Assembly (NCBI GenBank): GCA_036276235.1
Contig: DATBDZ010000210.1
Span: forward strand, 1-20,567
Source of the DNA: JANWHF01 sp036276235
Lineage (GTDB): Bacteria; Planctomycetota; Phycisphaerae; Tepidisphaerales; Tepidisphaeraceae
DNA length: 20,567 nucleotides
Reading direction: 5' to 3'
Positions 13,634-20,567 of the stretch are shown here, piece after piece. The notes under the pieces are model-generated. The model was given only the letters and a program-made list of their open reading frames with translations. It was not told the DNA's origin and did not search any database. How positions within the stretch are numbered: position 1 is the stretch's first letter; each line of letters opens with the position of its first letter. The position numbers and the translations under genes are program-made.

Positions 13634-14758
13634 ATGGACGGCGAAGATTTTTTGTATCGTGATGCACTCCCGAACGGCCTCGCCCATCGACGCGGGGCGG
13701 GGATCAATCCGGGCAATCGGTTCGAAGACGTGCGGCTTCACGTGCTCGGAGAGGAAATCGATCGTCAATGGATTGAGCGGCAGAATGAGGATGGCTCGAC
13801 TCATCGCGTCGAGCGGCAGGTCTTCACCGATCGCACACAGCGCATCATCAATCACGTTTCCAAAACCGCCGATGTGCCCTTCGATTGGACCCTCAACCCT
13901 TATCGCGGCTGCGAGCACGGGTGCATCTACTGCTTCGCGCGGCCGTATCACGAGTACTTGGGATTCAGTTGCGGGCTCGATTTTGAAACGAAGCTGATGG
14001 CCAAGCCCGATGCGCCGCAGTTGCTGAAGCGCGAGCTGGCGTCGCCGAATTGGCGGCCCGAGCCGATTGTGATGTCGGCGATCACCGATATCTATCAGCC
14101 GATCGAGCACAAGATGCGCATCGCCCGCCAATGCCTGGAGGTGCTGGCGGATTGCGGGCAGCCGGTGACGACGATGACCAAGAGCGCGCTGGTGCTGCGC
14201 GATACGGATCTCTGGTCGCGATTGGCCGAGATGAATGCCGGCCGCGTGACGGTGACGCTGGTAACGCTCGATGGAAATTTGGCACAGAAGCTTGAGCCGC
14301 GCGCTTCCTCGCCGATGGGGCGATTGCGGATCATCCGCGAGCTGTCGGCGGCGGGTGTGCCGGTCTCCGTCAACATCGCCCCGATCATCCCCGGTCTTAC
14401 TGACACGGAGCTGCCGCAGATTCTCAAAGCCGTCGCCGAGGCCGGCGCGAAGCGGGCCGCGTGGGTGCTGCTCCGCCTGCCGTATCAGGTGAAGGACCTG
14501 TTTCTCGATTGGCTCCAGCGATCGGTGCATCCAGATCGCGCCAAGAAAGTCGAATCGCTACTCCGCCAGGCGCGCGGCGGAAAGTTGTACGAAGCCTCCT
14601 ACGCCAAGCGCCGCCGCGGCCGCGGTCCGATCGTTGATCAGATTGCACAAACCTTTGACGTCTTCACGCGGAAATATGGATTGAACCGGGATATTCGGCC
14701 GCTATCGACGGCTCATTTCCGCCGGCCGCAGTTGCATGGGCAGATGGATTTGTTTTGA
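13634..14758 (+). CDS. PA0069-family radical SAM protein (spore photoproduct lyase-like)
   Basis: A 374-residue radical SAM enzyme. The 4Fe-4S cluster cysteines are Cys93, Cys97 and Cys100 in NPYRGCEHGCIYCFARPYHE, preceded by the family's GAGINPGNRFE (21-31). Other conserved strings are MSAITDIYQPIE, TMTKSALVLRD and PIIPGLTDTE. It belongs to the PA0069/Rv2578c group, related to SplB, whose reaction is not established; DNA or nucleotide repair has been suggested from similarity. The C-terminal basic run KRRRGRGP (about 327-334) could contact nucleic acid. Start ATG 13634 gives a normal family length. It stands alone between repeat-rich gaps. Confidence 0.93.
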   Translation: MDGEDFLYRDALPNGLAHRRGAGINPGNRFEDVRLHVLGEEIDRQWIERQNEDGSTHRVERQVFTDRTQRIINHVSKTADVPFDWTLNPYRGCEHGCIYCFARPYHEYLGFSCGLDFETKLMAKPDAPQLLKRELASPNWRPEPIVMSAITDIYQPIEHKMRIARQCLEVLADCGQPVTTMTKSALVLRDTDLWSRLAEMNAGRVTVTLVTLDGNLAQKLEPRASSPMGRLRIIRELSAAGVPVSVNIAPIIPGLTDTELPQILKAVAEAGAKRAAWVLLRLPYQVKDLFLDWLQRSVHPDRAKKVESLLRQARGGKLYEASYAKRRRGRGPIVDQIAQTFDVFTRKYGLNRDIRPLSTAHFRRPQLHGQMDLF

Positions 14759-15023
14759 GCGGTTGCTTCAATTTTCCGACCGATGATGCCGAGTCACCCC
14801 CCTGTCAGCGCTTTACTCCCTCTCCCCTGACGAGTGAGTGGACGCTCGTGAAGAGTACCGGCAATCGGCAAGCGTCAAGTGAAATCGAGAATCTGTGGAA
14901 GTCGCGAGAAGAATTTTTCTTGCAAGCTGACTTTCCGCGGGCTAGCTTTCCGCGAGCATTAACTCATTTCGAAGAGGCCGGGCATCGGCCGGACGAACAA
15001 AGTTTCCAGGTTGCGAAGGGAGC
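14759..15023. other. Intergenic leader with a decayed REP-like arm
   Basis: The region holds a single CCCTCTCCCCTGA arm at about 14818-14830 with no matching GGGGAGAGGG partner, so it looks like a truncated type A element. An open frame runs through the region but shows no family pattern and overlaps the next gene's start. A short direct repeat, CTTTCCGCG, occurs at about 14931 and 14946. AAGGGAG at 15016-15022 serves the downstream gene. Confidence 0.5.
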
Positions 15024-17294
15024 ATGCGTATGTTGTTCAGGGTCGGAACAACGCCGACGAAAGTGCGCCGCCACAGCGCCGCGGGTGCGCTAATCGAATC
15101 ATTGGAGGCGCGCCGGCTCCTGTCCGCCGGCGCCTTCGACACCTCATTCAGCTTCGACGGCAAAGTCACCAGCGCCTTTGGCACCAGCACTGGCGGCGGC
15201 CGCTCCGTCGCGATTCAGGGCGACGGAAAGATCCTCGTCGCCGGATTCGCGACCGGCTCCGATGGATCTGAGGATTTTGCCGTTGCCCGCTTCAACACGG
15301 ATGGAACCTTTGATACGACGTTCGGCAAGAACGGAGCGGCCATCCTCTCGCCAGCGAGCGCCTTGTTCAACCAGGGTCTCGACGAGGCTGCCTCTGTCCT
15401 GAGGATCGGGCCGGGCGGAAAGATTGTCGTGGGCGGGACTGCCAACTACTACAATCCTGGCGATGGTTCAGCTGAAACGATTTGGGAAATAGCAAGATTG
15501 AATCCCAACGGCGTTCCCGACAGCACCTTCGGGGCGTCTGGATATAGCTACGCGACTTTTAACAGCACATCATCTGCCCTTGAGGGCCTGGCCGTTCGCG
15601 CTGACGGGTCCATCGTCGCCGTGGGTTCGACAAATGAGCGCGCTGTGGTAGGGGTGATTGGCTCCAACGGATTTTTCAGCCCCGCTTTCAATTCCGTTGG
15701 GTACTGGATCTCCAGCAACAGCTTTTCGGACTTCAGTAGCGTGGTCGTGCAAAGCGATGGAAAGATCGTCGCTGCCGGCAGTGGGCAGACTGGGTTGGCG
15801 CATGATTTTCAATTGGTACGTCTGACAACTTCGGGCGCGCTCGATCCAAATTTCGGTGTGGATGGCGAGGTCGATACCGACCCGGGGCTTCTGATCGGCC
15901 TGGGAAACCAGGCGTATCTCAGCAGTCTGGCCCTGGCCAGCAACGGCGATCTGATCGCCGGCGGGACTCTCGGTTTCAACAATGGCTGGGTCCTCGCCCG
16001 CTATCGTCCTGATGGGTCGCTCAGCAATAACTTCGGCATCAGCGGAGTGACCAGCGCCCACTTCGGCGGTCAAAGCGACTTGTACGGGTTAGCGCTGCAG
16101 CGCGATGGCAAGATCATCGTGGCCGGCGACTACGCCACCAGCGGTTCTTCGGACTTCGGCGCCGCCATTGGGCGTATCGACTCCGCCGGACTCTTCGATC
16201 AGAGTTTTGCCGGTGGCAGTGGCTACGAAACAGCGGGTTTAAATGGACAGTCGAGTTTCTACGCCGTCGCGGTGCAGAGTGATGGGAAGATCGTGGCAAC
16301 AGGATTCAACGGTAGCCAGATGATCCTGGCCCGCTTCCTGGGCGATCCACCGGCCGTGCGATCGATTGGAGGCTCGGTCATCAACGACACAAACGCCAAT
16401 GGCGTCCTGGATGCCGGCGAAAAGGGAATTGCCGGGCGAACTCTTTACCTTGACGGTAACAAGAACGGCAAGCTGGATGCCGGCGAAAAGACAGCGACCA
16501 CCGCCGCTGATGGGTCGTACGCGTTTACAAATCTTGCCGCTGGCACGTATGTCGTTCGCGAAGTTCTTCCAACCAGTTGGCGGCGAACAGGTCCAACAGC
16601 TGGCTCCTTCACCATCACTCTTGCCAATGGACAGACCGTCAGCAGCAAGAATTTCCTGGAGACACAGGATGTGATCATCACCGGCACGGTCTACAACGAT
16701 GCCAACGGCAACGCCAAGCGCGATTCAACGGAAAAGGGCATCTCTGGCCGCACGGTTTTCATCGACAAGAACAAGAACGGAAAGCTGGACGCTGGCGAGC
16801 CGAAGACCACTACCGCCGCCGATGGAACTTACTCATTCAAAGCGCAGCCGCCGGGGAGTTATCGATTGGCGCAAGTCGTGCCGACGGGCTGGCGGATCAG
16901 CAGCCCCGCCGCAGGATATTTCGATTTGAGCTTGACCGGCGCGCAGACCGCGAGCGGCAAAAGCTTCGGCAACACGCAACTGGCGCTGATCTCTGGCACC
17001 GTGTTCCTCGACAGCAATTCCAATCATAAACTCGACGCCGCCGACAAACCCATTGCAGGTTATGTGGTTTATCTCGATGCAAACAACAATGGAAAGTTCG
17101 ATGCGGGGGAGAAGACTTTCACTACCGGTGCAGACGGCAAATTCAGCTTCGTGGTGGTGGCGGGCACCTATCACCCTGCCCTTATCCATAAGACTGGTGT
17201 AGGCGTCATCGTACCACTTAATGGATATTCGCTTGCGCTGGGGAACGGGCAAAGCGCCTCCGGCAAGAACTTCCTGGTGGGAACGCTGGTATAA
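15024..17294 (+). CDS. Large LEPR-XLL surface protein: delta-60 repeats plus three SdrD B-like modules
   Basis: A 756-residue predicted exported protein. The N-terminus carries IESLEARRLLSAG (24-36), a LEPR-XLL-type motif. Residues about 37-440 are delta-60 type repeats, recognisable by recurring DGKILVAG or DGKIVAAG followed by ARFNTDGTFDTTFG style strings; these build a beta-propeller-like domain. Residues about 446-756 are three SdrD B-like (Cna-B) modules starting near 446, 551 and 655, each with DxNxNGxxDxGE calcium-type loops (NKNGKLDAGE, NKNGKLDAGEP, NNNGKFDAGE) and the GTY strand. No C-terminal anchor such as PEP-CTERM or LPXTG is visible. AAGGGAG precedes two candidate starts, ATG 15024 and ATG 15030. 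A structural or adhesive role is inferred. Confidence 0.92.
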   Translation: MRMLFRVGTTPTKVRRHSAAGALIESLEARRLLSAGAFDTSFSFDGKVTSAFGTSTGGGRSVAIQGDGKILVAGFATGSDGSEDFAVARFNTDGTFDTTFGKNGAAILSPASALFNQGLDEAASVLRIGPGGKIVVGGTANYYNPGDGSAETIWEIARLNPNGVPDSTFGASGYSYATFNSTSSALEGLAVRADGSIVAVGSTNERAVVGVIGSNGFFSPAFNSVGYWISSNSFSDFSSVVVQSDGKIVAAGSGQTGLAHDFQLVRLTTSGALDPNFGVDGEVDTDPGLLIGLGNQAYLSSLALASNGDLIAGGTLGFNNGWVLARYRPDGSLSNNFGISGVTSAHFGGQSDLYGLALQRDGKIIVAGDYATSGSSDFGAAIGRIDSAGLFDQSFAGGSGYETAGLNGQSSFYAVAVQSDGKIVATGFNGSQMILARFLGDPPAVRSIGGSVINDTNANGVLDAGEKGIAGRTLYLDGNKNGKLDAGEKTATTAADGSYAFTNLAAGTYVVREVLPTSWRRTGPTAGSFTITLANGQTVSSKNFLETQDVIITGTVYNDANGNAKRDSTEKGISGRTVFIDKNKNGKLDAGEPKTTTAADGTYSFKAQPPGSYRLAQVVPTGWRISSPAAGYFDLSLTGAQTASGKSFGNTQLALISGTVFLDSNSNHKLDAADKPIAGYVVYLDANNNGKFDAGEKTFTTGADGKFSFVVVAGTYHPALIHKTGVGVIVPLNGYSLALGNGQSASGKNFLVGTLV

Positions 17295-17432
17295 TGGCGG
17301 CGCGTTACATCCTCAGTGTCCGGAGGGCGGAAAAGGATGGGAGCGGAAGGGACCGCCATGATCGATGAGGGGCGGCACACAGCCGTTCTCGCGGCACGTC
17401 TGCTCGATCTTCAGCCGCATTGTAGCGTTGCT

Positions 17433-17705
17433 TTAAGTATTCTTTCGCCGCGTGCGCGTGTGCGACTTGGGTAGATCGATATCTACAAACTCGATGATGT
17501 GGGCCAATGCCACCGTGCGCCACTTGGGCACGACATAATAACCGGAAGAATCACGGACCGTTTCTAGCGGCATGATGGCGCTGCTTGGTCCCACCACAAC
17601 CGTATTGGGATCCAGAACATCGATCGTGCTGTTGTTGCTCAACCTTGCCCGGAACGGTTGAAAAGGTTCGTCGTGAAGTTTGTTCAGCAAATCGCGCACT
17701 CGCAT
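17433..17705 (-). CDS. Small conserved protein of unknown function
   Basis: A 90-residue cytoplasmic protein beginning MRVRDLLNKLHDEPFQPFRARLSNN. The opening (RDLL, then PFQPF and a short R-x-x-LSN strand) and the later hydrophobic IIEFVDIDLP follow a pattern that I recall from many small uncharacterised proteins in Planctomycetota and Acidobacteria. No catalytic or binding motif is visible and there is no signal peptide. ATG 17705 is preferred to TTG 17726 because the family pattern starts there; CAGGATC just upstream is a weak ribosome binding site. It converges on the large surface-protein gene and stands alone, so context gives no functional clue. Confidence 0.72.
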   Translation of the reverse strand: MRVRDLLNKLHDEPFQPFRARLSNNSTIDVLDPNTVVVGPSSAIMPLETVRDSSGYYVVPKWRTVALAHIIEFVDIDLPKSHTRTRRKNT

Positions 17706-17764
17706 GATCCTGATCGTAAACCGCAACTTTTGGCTTGTCCATTTACATCGACGCTACTTCACAG

Positions 17765-17856
17765 CAGCGCGCTGACCGACGCTGCAAGCAGCATCGGCGT
17801 TCAAAATGCACGCGCGCCTTCCGCGCCTACGCTGCTTGCAGCATAGGTCAACGCGC
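17765..17856. repeat. Second multi-hairpin element with self-complementary ends
   Basis: Ends 17765-17793 and 17828-17856 are 29-base inverted repeats with four mismatches. Each end contains its own hairpin, GCTGC-AA-GCAGC on the left and GCTGC-TT-GCAGC on the right. The 34-base middle is GC-rich with GCGCG stretches. The architecture, terminal arms that are themselves hairpins, matches the element at 12037-12195 although the bases differ. Confidence 0.75.
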
Positions 17857-18222
17857 TTCTTTCGTTGGGGGGCCGGCGAAGCTTGGGCCGAGGAGTGTGC
17901 CGGGGGAGAGGTACCCTTGGTCCACAATTTGTCAAAATATAGCTTGACAATCGATGTGTTACGGGGTGGAAAGAATCGGACCCATAATAAGTCGGCCGAT
18001 GGCGCGCAAGCAGTTGTGGTGAACCGACTTATAGAACAGTCAAAGCAATAACTAGACAAAGCGCGCCCCCTCGGCGCGCCGCATTTTTATACAAAGCGCA
18101 ACAGGATCCCGGACGCTGGAACGGCCGTCGAACGCGGGCAGGCTGGCGCGGGTTGTCCGCACGACGCGGGCATTTACACGCCCACAACTGGCAACTGCCA
18201 ACTTACAACTTATCCTATCCGC
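17857..18222. other. Intergenic region upstream of waaA with two small inverted repeats and a heptamer block
   Basis: No gene is supported in this stretch. It contains TTGTCAA-8-TTGACAA at 17929-17950, a 9-base inverted repeat ATAAGTCGG/CCGACTTAT at 17987-17995 and 18024-18032, and four heptamers ACTGGCA, ACTGCCA, ACTTACA, ACTTATC at 18187-18214 ending eight bases before the waaA start. The first two could be operator sites or hairpins; neither is backed by a clear promoter. Confidence 0.5.
18187..18214. repeat. Heptamer tandem block (ACTKNCA units)
   Basis: Four consecutive 7-base units, ACTGGCA, ACTGCCA, ACTTACA and ACTTATC, without gaps. No complementary arm is found nearby. It falls where the waaA ribosome binding site would be expected, and no Shine-Dalgarno sequence is visible there. 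Confidence 0.7.
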
Positions 18223-19572
18223 ATGAATCTGTTTGACCTTGCCTACGGCATTGGGCTTGGCGCGGCGGCGCCGTATTGGCTGCTCAAGCCCTCGGCGCGG
18301 CGGAAGGTCTTTGAGGCGTTTCGAACCCGCATGGCACACGAGCCGGGGCGGGCGACCAGCCATCCGGCGGTGATGATTCATGCCGTCAGCGTCGGGGAAT
18401 TGAATGCGACGCCAATCCTGGTGCAGTTGCTCGAGCAGGCGCGGCCGGAACTTCGCTACATCATCAGTGCCACCACCAACACCGGCTTCGAGCGGGCCAA
18501 CGAACTCTACGGCAAGCATTCCAAGGCAACCGTTATCCGATATCCGCTGGATTTCAGCAGTGCCATCCGGCGGATGCTCGATGGCCAGCGGCCCAGTGCC
18601 GTCGTGTTGATGGAACTGGAAGTCTGGCCGAACCTGATGAAGGCGTGCGCGCATCAGGAGATTCCGGTGATTCTGCTGAATGGCCGCGTCACGCCCGGCA
18701 GCTATCGCAACTACCGGCTCGGCACGTTCATTACCACGGCGATGTTTCGCCGGCTGGCGTTTGTTTGTGCGCAGGATCAAACCTACGCCGATCGCTTCAT
18801 CAGCCTTGGCGTGCCGCCCGATCGCGTTCGGGTGACCGGCACGATGAAATTCGACACGGCACAGATCACCGACAAAGTCGCCGGCGCCGATCAACTCGCG
18901 GCGGAAACGGGACTGCGCCCCGGCCAGGAAAAGATCTGGGTGTGCGGCTCCACCGGCCCCGGCGAGGAGCCGATCGTTTTGGAGGCTTATGCCGAGCTTC
19001 TTAAAGCCGACCCGCGCTTGCGGCTGGTGATTGTGCCGCGCAAGCCGGAGCGGTTTGACGAAGTGGCGGAGCTGATTCAATCGCGCGGGTACGCGCTGAT
19101 CCGCCGATCGCAAGCGCGCGGCAATGCCGCGCCGAAAAAGAGCGAAGGCAACCCCATCATCCTCGGCGACACCATGGGCGAGCTGCGGAAGTTTTACAAC
19201 CTGGCGGATGTGGTCTTCGTCGGCCGCACGCTGGTCGATCTGGGCGAGAAGCAGCACGGCAGCGACATGATCGAGCCGGCGGCTCTTGCCAAGCCGGTTG
19301 TCGTCGGGCCGTTCACGCATAACTTCGCCGAGGCGATGAATCGTTTCCGCGAAGCCGGCGCGATGAAGGAGATCGCCGCCAGCGAGCAAACGCCGGCGGC
19401 GCAAGTGCTGCGCGAAGCCATCCACGAACTCCTCGCGGCCCCCTTCGAGGCGGCGGCAATGGGGACAGCGGCGCGCGAGGTGGTGAAGAAAAACCAAGGG
19501 GCGACGGCGCGCGGGGTGGAAGCGATTTTGAGCTATCTGGTGGCGCCGGTATCGGCGAGTCGGGGCTCGTGA
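18223..19572 (+). CDS. waaA: 3-deoxy-D-manno-octulosonic acid (Kdo) transferase
   Basis: A 449-residue GT30 glycosyltransferase (also called kdtA) that adds Kdo to lipid A precursor at the inner membrane, showing that the organism makes lipopolysaccharide-type lipid. Features are a short N-terminal hydrophobic segment, HAVSVGE (53-59) with the proposed catalytic base Glu59, ATTNTG (83-88), YPLDF, the acceptor-side MELEVWPN near 135, the linker CAQDQTYADRFISLG and VTGTMKFD, and the C-terminal donor-binding GGxx-like run GEKQHGSDMIEPAALAKPV. Length is slightly above the usual 420-430. ATG 18223 is the natural start. It is a single gene; other lipid A genes are not in the window. A tandem of three palindrome families follows the stop. 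Confidence 0.96.
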   Translation: MNLFDLAYGIGLGAAAPYWLLKPSARRKVFEAFRTRMAHEPGRATSHPAVMIHAVSVGELNATPILVQLLEQARPELRYIISATTNTGFERANELYGKHSKATVIRYPLDFSSAIRRMLDGQRPSAVVLMELEVWPNLMKACAHQEIPVILLNGRVTPGSYRNYRLGTFITTAMFRRLAFVCAQDQTYADRFISLGVPPDRVRVTGTMKFDTAQITDKVAGADQLAAETGLRPGQEKIWVCGSTGPGEEPIVLEAYAELLKADPRLRLVIVPRKPERFDEVAELIQSRGYALIRRSQARGNAAPKKSEGNPIILGDTMGELRKFYNLADVVFVGRTLVDLGEKQHGSDMIEPAALAKPVVVGPFTHNFAEAMNRFREAGAMKEIAASEQTPAAQVLREAIHELLAAPFEAAAMGTAAREVVKKNQGATARGVEAILSYLVAPVSASRGS

Positions 19573-19578
19573 TCCTGA

Positions 19579-19709
19579 GAATCCTCTCCCCTGTAATCAG
19601 GGGAGAGGGCAGGGTGAGGGGACGACGTGCCGCGATATGGCGCCGGTCGCAAGTCGAAGCGTTCATCCCCTCACCCCAACCCTCTCCCCTGAGTACAGGG
19701 GAGAGGGAG
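19579..19709. repeat. Head-to-head REP-like pair (type A), intact copy
   Basis: Left palindrome about 19582-19608 and right palindrome about 19681-19707, in opposite orientation, around a core with ATATGGCGCCGGTCGCAAG. It aligns with 11044-11201 over its whole length except the 23-base insertion there. It begins seven bases after the waaA stop and could end or stabilise that transcript. Confidence 0.88.
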
Positions 19710-19738
19710 CATGAGCCGGTCCGCGTTCGAGCTCGGTA

Positions 19739-19793
19739 GGGTGGGTGTACTCGCCCACCATCTGCCGCTCGTGGTGGGCGAGTACACCCACCC
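19739..19793. repeat. GTGGGCGAGTA palindrome, perfect copy
   Basis: Perfect 21-base inverted arms at 19739-19759 and 19773-19793 around a 13-base spacer. It is a close relative of the palindrome at 8921-8970, including the trailing ACAAAA. Confidence 0.88.
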
Positions 19794-19806
19794 GACAAAA
19801 AAGAGC

Positions 19807-19864
19807 GGCGGGATAAATCCCGCCCTACATCAGGCCGTGCAACGTAGCGCGGGATTTATCCCGC
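19807..19864. repeat. Two GGCGGGATTTA hairpins in tandem
   Basis: Hairpins at 19807-19824 (7-bp stem, TAAA loop) and 19849-19864 (6-bp stem, TTTA loop) are separated by 24 bases containing CCCTACAT. Both match the hairpin at 9060-9077. They complete the gap of about 330 bases between waaA and msrQ, which contains no gene that I can support. Confidence 0.8.
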
Positions 19865-19901
19865 CGGTGCTTGCTTCACAGGCGCCGGCGCCGACATGTT
19901 C

Positions 19902-20525
19902 TTATGAATTCGTAGCGACCAGCTTCGGCCTCGCGGCTTTCTTCCGCAGCGCTTCGATCACGCGATAACCGAGCAACACTCCGACAATCCACGCAAACGT
20001 CATCGCCAGCGTCGTGGCGATTTTCCCGGTCAGGTAAAAATGAACCGCCGCGCCGATTGCGCAGACGTAGACGAGGCGGTGCAGGTTTTTCCACTTGGCC
20101 GCGCCCATTCGCTTGATCATGCCGTGGGTCGAGGTGATCGCCAGGGGGATCATCATCGTCAGTGTGATCATGCCAACCAGGATGAACGTGTTGTGGAGGT
20201 TAAACGCTTCGATCAACGCGCTCCGCAGATTCATTCCCCGGTCGGCGACGTACCAGACGCCCAGGTGAACCAGCGCGTAGAAAAACGACAGCAGCCCGAG
20301 CATCCGCCGAAAGTGGCTGAGGAAGTTGTAGCCGCTCAGCTTACGCAGCGGCGTTACGCAGAGCGTGAGCACGAGAAAGATAAGAGCCGTCAATCCGGTG
20401 ACATGTAGCGCCCTGTTGGCCGGATGCGGACCGAGATCATGCCGGGTGGCGTCCCAGCTGAGGAACGCCAGCGGCACCAGGCCATTGACCATCAGAACGA
20501 ATTTTGGAAACCTCGCGTCTTTCAT
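19902..20525 (-). CDS. msrQ: MsrQ, heme-binding membrane subunit of the periplasmic methionine sulfoxide reductase
   Basis: A 207-residue inner-membrane b-type cytochrome of the ferric-reductase-like superfamily. MsrQ passes electrons from the respiratory chain to MsrP, which repairs oxidised methionines in periplasmic proteins. Visible signs are about six hydrophobic segments, TGLTALIFLVLTLCVTPLRK (43-62), RRMLGLLSFFYALVH (73-87), and conserved histidines His87, His149 (KNLHRLVY) and His162 (AAVHFYL), matching the heme ligands of the E. coli protein. Start ATG 20525 gives the normal length of about 200; no strong ribosome binding site is seen. msrP usually sits directly upstream and would lie past the right end of the window. 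Confidence 0.93.
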   Translation of the reverse strand: MKDARFPKFVLMVNGLVPLAFLSWDATRHDLGPHPANRALHVTGLTALIFLVLTLCVTPLRKLSGYNFLSHFRRMLGLLSFFYALVHLGVWYVADRGMNLRSALIEAFNLHNTFILVGMITLTMMIPLAITSTHGMIKRMGAAKWKNLHRLVYVCAIGAAVHFYLTGKIATTLAMTFAWIVGVLLGYRVIEALRKKAARPKLVATNS

Positions 20526-20567
20526 GTTAGGAAAGGTGCCTTGTTGATTGTGAGAGCCGTCATGCTG

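Noticed and set aside
14755..15093. A 112-codon open frame upstream of the large surface protein
   Set aside because: It overlaps the start of the LEPR-XLL gene, passes through a decayed REP arm and has no recognisable pattern.
17944..17972. Sigma-70 promoter with TTGACA at 17944
   Set aside because: No acceptable -10 box is found 16-18 bases downstream on the plus strand, and the minus-strand TTGACA also lacks one.
18052..19497. A 481-codon minus-strand open frame over waaA
   Set aside because: Antisense shadow of waaA; low-complexity Arg/His/Gly-rich translation with no recognisable motif.

Overview
The window is GC-rich chromosomal DNA that most resembles the phylum Planctomycetota, probably class Phycisphaerae; this is an inference from gene content. 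Three proteins begin with the LEPR-XLL-type N-terminal motif (LESRRLLSG, LEARRLLSA, LESRTLFSA), which is a planctomycete hallmark. There is also a TIGR03067-like secreted protein, SdrD B-like and delta-60 repeat surface modules, and a Kdo transferase that implies a Gram-negative type lipid A. I see no rRNA, tRNA, CRISPR array, transposase or phage gene.

Layout. 1-2180: a PLP aminotransferase (minus) divergent from a ComF-type phosphoribosyltransferase. 2266-3671: a secreted LEPR-XLL/SdrD protein and a small TIGR03067-like secreted protein. 3729-5108: an M20 dipeptidase. 5356-7119: a fused Sua5/YrdC-arginine phosphatase (YwlE-like) gene followed by rpiB, which recalls the Bacillus ywlC-ywlE-ywlF order. 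7141-7691: a compact element with 30-bp inverted-repeat ends enclosing a four-helix-bundle (23S intervening-sequence type) gene. 7747-8886: purK. 9175-9789 (minus): a short helical LEPR-XLL protein. 10161-13195: a complete ABC importer (ATPase, permease, NMT1/ThiY-like lipoprotein). 13634-14758: a PA0069-type radical SAM protein. 15024-17294: a large LEPR-XLL, delta-60, SdrD surface protein. 17433-17705 (minus): a small conserved protein of unknown function. 18223-19572: waaA/kdtA. 19902-20525 (minus): msrQ.

Most genes are independent housekeeping or surface functions. The clear multi-gene units are the ABC importer and the Sua5/YwlE-rpiB pair.

The unusual part is the intergenic DNA, which is packed with structured repeats of several kinds. 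(1) Heptamer (7-bp) tandem repeats occur with different units at several sites, often folded into inverted repeats; one pair of arms flanks the four-helix-bundle gene and a nearby hairpin of the same family has no gene. (2) REP-like palindromes built on CCCTCTCCCC/GGGGAGAGGG occur singly or as head-to-head pairs; one appears to have supplied the start codon and signal-peptide beginning of a secreted protein. (3) Multi-hairpin elements have self-complementary ends. (4) GTGGGCGAGTA and GGCGGGATTTA palindromes recur. The four-helix-bundle element with heptamer arms is the best candidate for a poorly described system.
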